Shown piece by piece: positions 22,097 through 30,118 of a DNA stretch of 64,000 bases. The DNA is from Actinoplanes derwentensis (lineage in GTDB: Bacteria; Actinomycetota; Actinomycetes; Mycobacteriales; Micromonosporaceae). A program made the translations under genes and the position numbers. The notes beneath the pieces were generated by a model that was not told the origin of the DNA, did no database searches, and worked only from the letters and a program-made list of their open reading frames with translations. Where the stretch lies: the NCBI RefSeq assembly GCF_900104725.1, contig NZ_LT629758.1, positions 9,900,001-9,964,000 of the forward strand, given 5' to 3'. Positions within the stretch are counted from its first letter, which is position 1; the number at the start of each line of letters is the position of its first letter.

Positions 22097-22675
22097 ATGG
22101 GATTCGCCCACGAGACGGTGTCCCGGGACGAGCGGTACCACGGTGCGATCTTCTCGGTCTACACCGACCAGGTGACCATGTCCGACGGCAGCACCGCCGC
22201 CCGTGACGTGGTGGAGAACCGGGGCGCCGTCGTCGTGGTCGCCCTCGACGATCAGGACCGGGTCGTCCTGATCCGGCAGTACCGGCACCCGGTCAAGCAG
22301 CACCTGTGGGAGCTGCCGGCCGGGCTGCGCGACGTGGTCGGCGAGGACGAGGCCCTCACCGCCGCCCGTGAGCTGGCCGAGGAGGCCGATCTCACGGCCG
22401 GGCGGATCGAGTCGCTCATCGACCTGCACACCTCACCGGGTTTCGCCGACGAGTGGGTGCGGGTGTTCCTGGCCCGTGACCTGGCGCCGGTGCCGGAGGC
22501 GGACCGTTACGTCCGGACCGCTGAGGAGGCCGACCTCCAGGTGCGCCTGGTCGACCTGGACGAGGCCGTCGCCATGGTCTTCCGGGGCGAGATCACCAAC
22601 GCGGCCGCGGTCGGCGGCATCCTGGCCGCCGCCCGGGCCCGCGACACCGGCTGGAAGATCCTCCGCAGCGCGTGA
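22097..22675 (+). CDS. NUDIX hydrolase, ADP-ribose pyrophosphatase type
   Basis: A 192-residue hydrolase expected to cleave ADP-ribose or a similar nucleoside diphosphate derivative. The Nudix box is visible as GLRDVVGEDEALTAARELAEEADL (about residues 76-99), with the catalytic REL-EE core; the spacing before the first Glu is one residue longer than the classic consensus. LHTSPGFADEWVRVFLARDL further on is typical of ADP-ribose-type enzymes. It starts 1 nt after pyrG, so the two are one operon, equivalent to Rv1699-Rv1700. Its stop lies 4 nt from the convergent glycosyltransferase gene. Confidence 0.9.
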   Translation: MGFAHETVSRDERYHGAIFSVYTDQVTMSDGSTAARDVVENRGAVVVVALDDQDRVVLIRQYRHPVKQHLWELPAGLRDVVGEDEALTAARELAEEADLTAGRIESLIDLHTSPGFADEWVRVFLARDLAPVPEADRYVRTAEEADLQVRLVDLDEAVAMVFRGEITNAAAVGGILAAARARDTGWKILRSA

Positions 22676-22679
22676 CCTG

Positions 22680-23843
22680 TCATGCCGCGGCGTTCTCGAT
22701 GAGCGTCGCGGCATAACCGGCACCACTGCGCCGGTGCAGTTCCGTGCTGATCTCGGTGCTGGCCCGGCGTACGGCCGGGTCGGTGATCAAGGCCTGGAAG
22801 ATCTTCCGCAGGTCCACCGCGCTGATCTCGGTGTCGATCCGGTGGGCTACTCCCAGCTCGACCAGGCGGTCGGCGTTGCCGAACTGGTCGGCGGCCTGCG
22901 GCGCCACCAGCATCGGGGTGCCGGAGAACAGGCCCTCCACGGCGCCGCCCATGCCGCCGTGCGTGAGGAACGCGTCGGCCTGGCTGAGGATCCGCAGTTG
23001 CGGCACCCAGCGGTGGACTTCGACGTTCGGCGGCAGTACGCCGAGCGCCGCCTCGTCGACGTTCTTGCCGATCTGGAGAACCGTGTGCCAGTCCGGCAGG
23101 CCACCGAACGCCTCCACACAGCGCCGGTAGAACTCCGGGTGATCGGTGAACGTGGAACCCAGCGAGACGAGCAGCACGTTCTCGGCGGCCGGCGGGCGGG
23201 TCCAGTCGCCCTGGTCGGCGCGGTCGCCGAAGATCGGGCCGGCGAAGGTGAACACCTCCCGGTCGACTTTGCCGGCGGACGGCTGCATCGCCTCCGGGAT
23301 CAGCACGATGCCGTGGTCGGGGTGGGCCATGAACGCGGTGCTGTCGGTGTTCCGCACGCCGATCTCGGACAGCCAGCGTCCGAACCGGTCGTAGTAGTCG
23401 GCGCCCCGCGGGTCGGCGCGCATCTGCTCGACCATCGGGGCCATCTCCTGCTCGTAGCCGTCCCACACGACGAACGTGGGGGACAACTGGATCGCTGGGA
23501 CACCCCACTCGGCAGCGAGTACCCGGGCCGGGGCGCCGGCGATGTCGTACAGGAAGATGTCGGGTTCGTCGTTCTGGTAGGCCTCGCGGAGCTGGGGGAG
23601 CATTGCGATCGCGTCGTCCAGGAAGAGCGTCAGGTGGTCGATGGTGTCACCCGCCCAGTCGTCGTCCTTCGGCAGGGTGGACCGGTATCCCTTGAACTCG
23701 GCGCCGGTGGCCTCGACCTGATCCCGCCAGGACGGATCGTTCGCGTAGGTGACCCGATGGCCTCGGGCGACCAGTTCGCGGATCACCTCGATGCTCGGGT
23801 TGACGTGGCCGGGGAACGGGATGCTGACCATGGCGATGTGCAT
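22680..23843 (-). CDS. Macrolide-type (MGT family) GT1 glycosyltransferase
   Basis: A 387-residue GT-B enzyme of the OleD/OleI/MgtA type, which adds a sugar from UDP- or TDP-sugar to macrolides and other lipophilic aglycones. The N-terminus MHIAMVSIPFPGHVNPSIEVIRELVARGHRVTY carries the catalytic His in GHVNP. The donor site is VLLVSLGSTFTD, then HRWVPQLRILSQADAFLTHGGMGGAVEGLFSGTPMLVAPQAADQ, where the last Asp-Gln binds the sugar. Upstream CAAGGAGCC is the ribosome site. It is divergent from a TetR regulator across a region with two palindromic operators, so it is probably induced by its substrate, giving antibiotic inactivation or xenobiotic tailoring. No biosynthetic cluster is visible nearby. 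Confidence 0.9.
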   Translation of the reverse strand: MHIAMVSIPFPGHVNPSIEVIRELVARGHRVTYANDPSWRDQVEATGAEFKGYRSTLPKDDDWAGDTIDHLTLFLDDAIAMLPQLREAYQNDEPDIFLYDIAGAPARVLAAEWGVPAIQLSPTFVVWDGYEQEMAPMVEQMRADPRGADYYDRFGRWLSEIGVRNTDSTAFMAHPDHGIVLIPEAMQPSAGKVDREVFTFAGPIFGDRADQGDWTRPPAAENVLLVSLGSTFTDHPEFYRRCVEAFGGLPDWHTVLQIGKNVDEAALGVLPPNVEVHRWVPQLRILSQADAFLTHGGMGGAVEGLFSGTPMLVAPQAADQFGNADRLVELGVAHRIDTEISAVDLRKIFQALITDPAVRRASTEISTELHRRSGAGYAATLIENAAA

Positions 23844-23882
23844 TGCGGGCTCCTTGGTGCGAATTTTCGGGACGGGACAAGA

Positions 23883-23940
23883 CGAGACGTAGCGTCTCGC
23901 CGATTGGGGTCGCTGTCAAGACGAGACGTTGCGTCTCGTC
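23883..23940. promoter_or_regulatory. Twin TetR operators in the glycosyltransferase/TetR divergent promoter
   Basis: Two near-identical palindromes share the core CGAGACG-N3-CGTCTCG. The first is 23883-23899 (spacer TAG). The second is 23920-23940 (spacer TTG), extended to perfect 9-bp arms starting GACGAGACG. Their centres are 39 bp apart. On the minus strand a perfect -35 TTGACA (23914-23919) lies between them and the first palindrome covers the -10 position for the glycosyltransferase; on the plus strand TAGGCT (23947-23952) could be the tetR -10, giving an almost leaderless message. The layout fits repression of both genes. Confidence 0.85.
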
Positions 23941-23959
23941 ATGAGTTAGGCTCGCGGCT

Positions 23960-24547
23960 GTGCCGAAACCACCCGACCCCGCCCGCCGCAGCGAACGCTC
24001 CCGCAAAGCGGTCCTCGACGCCGCCCTCACCCTGCTCGGCGAAACCGGTTACACCGGCCTGACCATCGAAGCCGTCGCGGCCCGGGCCGGCGTCGGCAAA
24101 CAGACCATCTACCGCTGGTGGAGAGGTCGAGGAGAGATCGTCCTCGACGCCCTCGCCGATCAGCTCGGCGCCGCCGGGCCGCAAGCACTGCCGAACACCG
24201 GGGATCTCGACGCCGACCTGCGTGCCGTCGTCCGCGCCACCGTCGCCGAACTCGCCGATCCCAAGCTCTCCGAGATCACCCGGGCGCTCACCGTCGAATC
24301 GCTGACCAGCGAGAACTTCGCCGACCAGGTGCGGGACCGGATCCTGCGGCCGCAGCTCGACACGATCAAGGAACGCCTGTGTGGCCACGTGCGGGCCGAC
24401 GTGGACCTGGACCAGGCGGTCGAACTGTTCGTCGGCCCGATGTACCACCGGTGGATGCTGCGCACCGGCCCGCTCACCGACGAGTACGCGGACGGCATCG
24501 TCGACCTGGCGCTCGCGGCACTACGGCCCGCCCCGAATCCGCGCTGA
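23960..24547 (+). CDS. TetR-family repressor of the glycosyltransferase
   Basis: A 195-residue TetR regulator. The N-terminal DNA-binding domain spans residues about 12-60, with a helix-turn-helix in GLTIEAVAARAGVGKQTIYRWWRGRGEIV. The C-terminal ligand domain (from about 75) contains LSEITRALTVESLTSENFADQVRDRILRPQ, typical of the TetR_C_16-like group. The GTG start at 23960 lies 19 nt after the second operator. Divergent placement and the twin palindromes imply autoregulation and control of the glycosyltransferase; the inducer is unknown but may be the enzyme's acceptor. Confidence 0.9.
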   Translation: MPKPPDPARRSERSRKAVLDAALTLLGETGYTGLTIEAVAARAGVGKQTIYRWWRGRGEIVLDALADQLGAAGPQALPNTGDLDADLRAVVRATVAELADPKLSEITRALTVESLTSENFADQVRDRILRPQLDTIKERLCGHVRADVDLDQAVELFVGPMYHRWMLRTGPLTDEYADGIVDLALAALRPAPNPR

Positions 24548-24613
24548 CAGCACCTCGTGCCGATCAGCGGCCAGGGCGCGCATCAATCCACTGTGGGCGG
24601 GTACCCGAAGCCC

Positions 24614-25033
24614 ATGACAGTGCCGATTCTTCGCTCGTTCGTGCTCGACTCCACCGACGCGCGGCGCCTGGCCGAGTTCTACCGCGAACTGCTGGCCCTG
24701 GAATACCGCAAGGGCGACGAGCCGCCCCCGGCGGGCACCGACGACCCGCGAGGCCGCGACTGGCTGGTCCTGCGCCCGGCCGACGGTGCGTGGCAGTTGG
24801 CGTTCCAGCAGACCTCGGGCGTACGCCCGACAAGCTGGCCGTCCGACGAGGTCCCCCAGCAGATGCACCTGGACACCGGCGTCGACTCGATCGAGGAGCT
24901 GAACCGGCAACACGATCGTGTGCTGTCCCTGGGCGGCGCGCTGCGCCTGGACCGCAGCGAGGACCCGGAGGAACCGCTCCGCGTCTACGCCGACCCCGAC
25001 GGCCACACCTTCTGCGTCTTCGTGGCGGGCTGA
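24614..25033 (+). CDS. VOC-superfamily (glyoxalase-like) protein
   Basis: A 139-residue protein with the two beta-alpha-beta-beta-beta units of the vicinal-oxygen-chelate fold: LRSFVLDSTDARRLAEFYRELLALEYR at the N-terminus and EPLRVYADPDGHTFCVFVAG at the C-terminus. Metal ligands cannot be assigned firmly, and the reaction is unknown. ATG 24614 is favoured over an in-frame ATG at 24557 because the fold begins there. Its last 49 nt overlap the 3' end of the large STAND gene on the other strand, an unusual tail-to-tail overlap. Confidence 0.8.
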   Translation: MTVPILRSFVLDSTDARRLAEFYRELLALEYRKGDEPPPAGTDDPRGRDWLVLRPADGAWQLAFQQTSGVRPTSWPSDEVPQQMHLDTGVDSIEELNRQHDRVLSLGGALRLDRSEDPEEPLRVYADPDGHTFCVFVAG

Positions 25034-28000
25034 TTCCGGAACTCGAAGCGGTACTGCGTGTTGTCACTGCTGGTCAGCACGTGTCGTCCGTCTGGACTCC
25101 AGGTACATGTCTGGAGCGTGGAGTCCACACGGGTGACGGCGAGAAGACGGCCCGACACGATGTCGCTCACCCATAGTTCTCTGGAGTCGCTGACCGTGGC
25201 TACGAAACGGCCGTTGGGGCTGAATGCCAGGGATTCCACCCATTCGGGGGCTTTCGACACGGCAATCTGTCGCCCACTCTGGGCATCCCAGATGTGGGTC
25301 TTTCCGTCTCCGCAGGTGACGACACGCGTGTCGTCCGGCGTGAACGCGATGTACGACATCCAGGTGCCCGCGCTCCGCAGGACGAGGATCGGCCGACCCG
25401 TCTTGAGGTCCCAGAGATACGACTCGGCGCCCCCGGCCGCAGCTATCCACGACCCGTTTCGGGAGAAGGCTAGGCTGCGGAGCCATCGCTTTCCCCAGGA
25501 ATCGGGAGCGAAGCGGCGTTTCCTGCCGGTTTCGACGTCCCAGACGAGAATCCCTCGACGACCTGGCGCGGCGACCCGTCTTCCATCAGGTGCGATACTG
25601 ATCGAACGTGTCGATTGTCTGACGTCGAGAATGGTGGCCTCACGCTGGCCGGCCGCCACATTCCAAATTTCCACATATCCTGGGGAGAAGGTCCTCTCCA
25701 CGGCGAGACGGCTTCCATCGGGGGTCAGATCGACCACCGCGAAGTGTTCGGAGCCGAGGTCGACCGTGTCCATCCGGTCCTCGTCGAATCCCGAGACGGC
25801 CACCGTCCCGATAAAGTTGTGGGTGGCCAGCACGGTGCCCTTCTGGATGATCCGGGTTCGTCGGTCCGGCACCGCGACCGGAGACGACTGGGTGAGGGCG
25901 GCGGCCACATCCCAGATGCGAACGAGTCCACCGACGCCGGCTGTGGCCAACGAGGTTCCGCTCTCGGCGACGGCGACAGCCTCCAACGAGCCAGTACGGT
26001 CCGTCAGCGATCCGATTCGCTCCCCGGTGCGCACTTTCCAGAGGTTCACCGTTGTGGCGTCCTCGATCGTGGCCACCCAGGTGCCGTCGGCGGAAGCAGC
26101 GATGCCTTTGACTGAACCAGAGGTCATGAAATTCGTTTGTTCACGGCCTGTGCCGATGTCGACGACTCGGATGACACGGTCGAATCCGGCTACGACGATC
26201 GTGGTCTTGTCACGGCAGAAGGCGATGTCTGAGACGAACTCGCCGTCGACAGCCAGAGTCATGACCTTCCGGCCGGCTCTGAGGTCCCAGAGGGTGATCG
26301 GCTTGCCTGAACCGGCGCAAGCCAGCAGGCTCCCGTCCCTGGAGACCGCTACCCTTTTGGCGTCGTCGGTGATGCGTCTGAGGAGCCGACCAGTGCTGGG
26401 GTCGGAGATGGTCACCACGCCTTCGGCATGGCGCGCGACAGCGAGTGTTCCGCCATCCGCAGAGAGCGCCGTATCCGACACACCAGGAGTTTCCCGAGAT
26501 AGTGCGCGGTGGGGGAGCCGTCGGCCGGTCTCCCTGTCCAACCGTCGCACGGTCCCCCAGATGTCGACCACGGCGACCCAGTCGTCCTCCGGCCCGAAGA
26601 CAATGTCCCGGGCAAGAATCGTCTCCGTGTCGAAGGCCCTGCGGAGTGCCGGATCAGGTAGGTCAGGAGGTGGAGTGATGCTGACGAGCCGAGGGCGTGA
26701 GCGCCTCTTGGCGAGTCGCCGTGTCTGTGCCTGCCAGATGGGATCGTGGGCCACCCGGTCCAGCAGGATGTCGGCACACGAGTGCGCGGCGGCGGTCGGG
26801 CCGAACAGGTGCGCGTTCCGGCCGAAGACCCCGGCGACATGGGCTGCACGCTCGGTAGCAATGAGTGCCAGATCCGCGGCCGGTCCGGCCGGTCCGGTCT
26901 CCTCCAAACGGGAGAGGACCCAGCGCAGATCCGTGGCCACGGCTTCCGCCTCGTCCTGACGGCTGGCACCCAGCAGGTGTTCTACGAGGTGATCACGGAG
27001 GTAGCGGCTACTTTCCGGAAGGGCCCACCAAGCGGTCACTGGCGGGCCACCGGGTCCGGTCGGTGCCGGACCTGCGGGGAGGGACTCCCGCGCCGAGTCG
27101 ACGAGCGTGTGGTGCAGTTCGATCAAGGCCTTTTTCCCGAGGCTTTCGGCCAGGAAATCGCGAACGACGTCGTGCAAAGTGATTGCACCGCCGGCGTCGG
27201 TAGCGGTGAGATTCAGGAGCGCCAGGTCGGCCAGGCGGGCGCAAAGAGCCCGGGAACCGGCTGGGTCGAGATCGCCGGTGGCCGCCCACAATGTGGTGAT
27301 CAGAGTGACCGGGACGGTCTCGTCCTCGGCGAAGACGGCGAGTTCGGCAAAACGGGCGTGCTCGCTGGTGCCGAGAAGGCCGGCACTGGCCTCGATGGTG
27401 GCCCGAATCGCCTCGTCGCGCTGATCCGGGTCGTTGACGTCGAGTTGCCGGACGCTGGCACCGGTCAGTTTGTCGACTTGGAGCGGCCCGTCGGTGCGGA
27501 GCTGGTCGAGGAGTTCACGAGCGACGTCGGCGACGTCGGTGCGGGAGCGTGCCTGATCCAGGATGATGCGGTTGACCAGCCGGAGAAGCAACGGCCACCG
27601 TCCAGTCTCTTCCAGCAAGCCGTCGATGATGGTCTGCGGCAACTGCTGTGGCAGTTTGGCGGTCAGGACGCGGCTGGCCTGAGCATCGGACATCTGGTCG
27701 ACTTTCACCGGGACGGCTTCCGCTACCAGCGACGGGATGCGAGTGGTCACCAGACGGGCGCAGCGGCCGGCGACCGGGAACGCATCGAGTTGGTCCTCGA
27801 ACCACACGTCGTCGACGATGATCAGGCGGCGGGGGCCGTCGGCCAGCACCGATGCCAGGTGCTCTGCTGCTAGACGTACGTCGGTGAAAGGTTGTGCTCT
27901 TGCCGAGTCGACTTGTTTGACCAGGTCGTTGATCTTCTCTACCAGAGCGCCACGGCGGGCGTCGCGGCCGAGCGTCACCCAGTAGACGCGACCTCCGAAA

Positions 28001-28431
28001 CGTCGCAGCACGTGGCGATTCGCCCGAACCAGGCGCGCGACCGTGGTTTTACCGAAGCCACCGGCGCCATGCACGGCTGTGGTGATCCCGACTGTTGCCG
28101 CAGCCCGGCGGCGAGTGAGTGCACGGACGACCGCCGCGAGTTCCTGCGGCCGGTCGATCACCCATGATTCGGGCCGCTGCGTGACTGGAACCGTGGTGAG
28201 CAGACTCGCCGCGTAGGAGGCCTGGGCCCACCAGAGGGCCAGGCCAGCGATCAGGATCGCCACCAGTGAACCGGCGAGCCAGGGCAGCGGGTGGTCGTTC
28301 ATGCTGGGGAACCACTCTGCCGGGCTGTTCGTGGCCACGTTTATCGCCAGCCCGGACAGTGCGGTCGCCAAGACCATCACCACCGACGTCATGATCACGG
28401 TGATCAACCATCGTCGTCGCACGCTGTACAT
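24985..28431 (-). CDS. Membrane-anchored NB-ARC/WD40 STAND NTPase
   Basis: A 1,148-residue signal-transduction NTPase. Two transmembrane helices (residues about 10-30 and 49-69) precede an NB-ARC-type module: P-loop GAGGFGKTT (122-130), Walker B LIIVDD (203-208), sensor-like RLVTTR (226-231) and a GLPL-like RWPLLLRLV segment. A helical arm follows, with TLHDVVRDFLAESLGKKALIELHHTLVD, a typical winged-helix tail. From about 600 to the end WD40-type blades repeat (VSRDGSLLACAGSGKPITLWDL, IAASADGTWVATIEDATTVNLWKV, LAFSPNGRFVATVSDSRELWVSD). Codon third positions look less GC-biased than those of the neighbours, suggesting transfer. The effector end is unclear; the membrane segments could be it. 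An immune or stress-sensor role is inference. Confidence 0.88.
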   Translation of the reverse strand: MYSVRRRWLITVIMTSVVMVLATALSGLAINVATNSPAEWFPSMNDHPLPWLAGSLVAILIAGLALWWAQASYAASLLTTVPVTQRPESWVIDRPQELAAVVRALTRRRAAATVGITTAVHGAGGFGKTTVARLVRANRHVLRRFGGRVYWVTLGRDARRGALVEKINDLVKQVDSARAQPFTDVRLAAEHLASVLADGPRRLIIVDDVWFEDQLDAFPVAGRCARLVTTRIPSLVAEAVPVKVDQMSDAQASRVLTAKLPQQLPQTIIDGLLEETGRWPLLLRLVNRIILDQARSRTDVADVARELLDQLRTDGPLQVDKLTGASVRQLDVNDPDQRDEAIRATIEASAGLLGTSEHARFAELAVFAEDETVPVTLITTLWAATGDLDPAGSRALCARLADLALLNLTATDAGGAITLHDVVRDFLAESLGKKALIELHHTLVDSARESLPAGPAPTGPGGPPVTAWWALPESSRYLRDHLVEHLLGASRQDEAEAVATDLRWVLSRLEETGPAGPAADLALIATERAAHVAGVFGRNAHLFGPTAAAHSCADILLDRVAHDPIWQAQTRRLAKRRSRPRLVSITPPPDLPDPALRRAFDTETILARDIVFGPEDDWVAVVDIWGTVRRLDRETGRRLPHRALSRETPGVSDTALSADGGTLAVARHAEGVVTISDPSTGRLLRRITDDAKRVAVSRDGSLLACAGSGKPITLWDLRAGRKVMTLAVDGEFVSDIAFCRDKTTIVVAGFDRVIRVVDIGTGREQTNFMTSGSVKGIAASADGTWVATIEDATTVNLWKVRTGERIGSLTDRTGSLEAVAVAESGTSLATAGVGGLVRIWDVAAALTQSSPVAVPDRRTRIIQKGTVLATHNFIGTVAVSGFDEDRMDTVDLGSEHFAVVDLTPDGSRLAVERTFSPGYVEIWNVAAGQREATILDVRQSTRSISIAPDGRRVAAPGRRGILVWDVETGRKRRFAPDSWGKRWLRSLAFSRNGSWIAAAGGAESYLWDLKTGRPILVLRSAGTWMSYIAFTPDDTRVVTCGDGKTHIWDAQSGRQIAVSKAPEWVESLAFSPNGRFVATVSDSRELWVSDIVSGRLLAVTRVDSTLQTCTWSPDGRHVLTSSDNTQYRFEFRNQPATKTQKVWPSGSA

Positions 28432-28495
28432 CTAATCCGAAGAGGACGCCGGGGTACACCGCCCCTTGTACGGTTGGCCGAGTGGAGAAGAAGAC

Positions 28496-28867
28496 GTGAC
28501 CGTGATCCGTGGGATCGACAATGTGCTGTTCACCGTCGGGGATCTCGATGCCGCCGTGGAGTTCTACGCCGAGCGGCTCGGGCTTCCGGTGGCTTTCCGG
28601 CGGGACGAGTCGGGGGTGGCACTGTTCCGTCTCGGTGACGAAACGCCGGGTCTGCTGGTGCGCCGGACGGGTGAGGAGCCGCGCAACGTCACCGGGCCGC
28701 GGCTGTGGCTGGAGGTGGCGGACGCCCGGGCCACCGCCGACGAGCTGACCGAGGCCGGGGTGACGCTGCTGGCCGAGCCGTTCCCGGTGGCGATGGGCTG
28801 GACGGTGGAGATCGCCGACCCGTGGGGGAACGTGCTCGGTTTCACCGACTACACCGAGAAGGCTTGA
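28496..28867 (+). CDS. VOC-family glyoxalase/dioxygenase-like protein
   Basis: A 123-residue single-domain protein with the VOC fold: IRGIDNVLFTVGDLDAAVEFYAERLGLPVAFRR and a C-terminal WTVEIADPWGNVLGFTDYTEK in which the Asp-Pro-x-Gly-Asn element is characteristic. GTG 28496 has GGAGAAG 6 nt upstream, while the longer ATG/TTG options lack one. It is divergent from the STAND gene across only 64 bp, so promoters for both must lie there. Reaction unknown; such proteins include antibiotic-binding and lyase members. Confidence 0.82.
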   Translation: MTVIRGIDNVLFTVGDLDAAVEFYAERLGLPVAFRRDESGVALFRLGDETPGLLVRRTGEEPRNVTGPRLWLEVADARATADELTEAGVTLLAEPFPVAMGWTVEIADPWGNVLGFTDYTEKA

Positions 28868-28900
28868 CCTGAATCCAGGTTGAGGTCGGAGGCTGGGCGG

Positions 28901-29296
28901 ATGACGTTCACCGCATCGGAACTCGAATATCTCGCCGGTCAGCCCCTGGGCCGGCTGGCCACGGTCCAGCCCGACGGGACGTTGCAGAACAACCCGGTCG
29001 GGTTCCGCTGGAACGCGCAGACCCAGACGATCGACATCAGTGGTTTCCGGATGGCGGCCAGTCGCAAGTTCCGCAATGTGGCGGCGAACGGGCGGGTCGC
29101 CTTCGTGGTCGACGACGTGCCGTCGGTGGACCCGTGGCGGGTGCGCTGCGTGGAGATCCGCGGGCACGGTGAGGCGATCGACGGGCCGGAGCCGATCATC
29201 CGGATTCACCCGCGCCGGATACTCACTTTCGGTCTGGACGAGCCGGACCGTGAGGCACACAGCCTCACCGTGAACAAGCGGGACGTCAGCGTTTGA
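28901..29296 (+). CDS. PPOX-class F420-dependent oxidoreductase family protein
   Basis: A 131-residue split-beta-barrel protein of the pyridoxamine-oxidase-like, F420/flavin-binding group. Typical elements are LAGQPLGRLATVQPDGTLQNNPVGFRWN and ASRKFRNVAANGRVAFVVDDVPSVDPWRVRCVEIRGHGEAI. The C-terminal RIHPRRILTFGLDEP matches the subgroup whose members are annotated PPOX class F420-dependent. ATG 28901 has CGGAGG 8 nt upstream. The substrate is unknown. Its end overlaps the convergent methyltransferase gene by 11 nt. Confidence 0.85.
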   Translation: MTFTASELEYLAGQPLGRLATVQPDGTLQNNPVGFRWNAQTQTIDISGFRMAASRKFRNVAANGRVAFVVDDVPSVDPWRVRCVEIRGHGEAIDGPEPIIRIHPRRILTFGLDEPDREAHSLTVNKRDVSV

Positions 29297-30065
29297 CGGC
29301 GACTCCGCCGGACATCTGGACGTGGAAGTCGTCCGGGACCGGGCCGGCCGGCCGCCAGCGGTTGACCAGGGTGACGCCCGGTTCGACGATCTCCAGGTCG
29401 CGGAACAGGGCCCGGACCTCGTCGTCGGTGCGCGGCTTGGCCGGGATCCCGCGGGCCGTGTAAGCCTTGGCACCCTGGACGGCCTGCTCGTTGTGGGCGG
29501 TCACGGTGGAGATGGCGAGGGCACTGCCGGGGACGAGCCGTTCGGTCAGCGTGTCGATGATGGCGTACGCCTCAGCCTCGTCGGTGACGAACTGGAGGAT
29601 CGCGAGAAGACTGATCGCAATCGGACGGCTGAAGTCGAGCGCCTGGATCTCCGCGGAGTCCAGGATCGCCTGGGCGTCCCGCAGGTCGGCGTCCAGGTAG
29701 GAGGTCGACCCCTCCGGCGACGAGGTCAGCAGCGCGCGGGCGTGCACCAGCACGATCGGGTCGTTGTCGACGTAGACGATCCGCGACGCCGGGTCGACAC
29801 CCTGGACCACCTCGTGCAGGTTGGGCGAGGTGGGCAGCCCGGTCCCGATGTCCAGGAACTGGCGGATGCCGAGATCCTCAGCGAGGAAACGGCCGGCCCG
29901 GGCCAGGTAGTCGCGGTTGGCGCGCGCCGAGACCGGCAGGCTGGGCGAGTGCTTGACGATTTCCGCGGCGGCCTTGCGGTCGGCGTCGAAGTTGTCCTTG
30001 CCACCCAGCAGGAAGTCGTAGATCCGTGCCGAATGGGGAACGGACGTGTTGAGATCGACCGGCAT
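29286..30065 (-). CDS. SAM-dependent methyltransferase, DUF574/SAV2177 family
   Basis: A 259-residue Rossmann methyltransferase of a family strongly expanded in filamentous actinomycetes. The family hallmark SARIYDFLLGGKDNFDADR opens the protein. The cofactor site is QFLDIGTGLPTSPNLHEV with VYVDNDPIVLVHARALL, and the acceptor side includes RPIAISLLAILQFVTD. The biological substrate is not established for this family. ATG 30065 gives the expected PVDLNTSVPHSARIYD N-terminus. It is transcribed alone, towards the F420 gene. Confidence 0.9.
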   Translation of the reverse strand: MPVDLNTSVPHSARIYDFLLGGKDNFDADRKAAAEIVKHSPSLPVSARANRDYLARAGRFLAEDLGIRQFLDIGTGLPTSPNLHEVVQGVDPASRIVYVDNDPIVLVHARALLTSSPEGSTSYLDADLRDAQAILDSAEIQALDFSRPIAISLLAILQFVTDEAEAYAIIDTLTERLVPGSALAISTVTAHNEQAVQGAKAYTARGIPAKPRTDDEVRALFRDLEIVEPGVTLVNRWRPAGPVPDDFHVQMSGGVAVKR

Positions 30066-30118
30066 GGCGGCAACCTACACGGTCCATAGTGAGCTATCCA
30101 AAAACTATTCGTAAACGG

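Noticed and set aside
22368..24062. Long plus-strand frame across the glycosyltransferase and its promoter
   Set aside because: It reads through the well-defined minus-strand enzyme and the operators; no domain recognised.
25058..26959. 633-codon plus-strand frame opposite the STAND gene
   Set aside because: Shadow of the WD40 region; Ser/Arg/Pro-rich with no motif.
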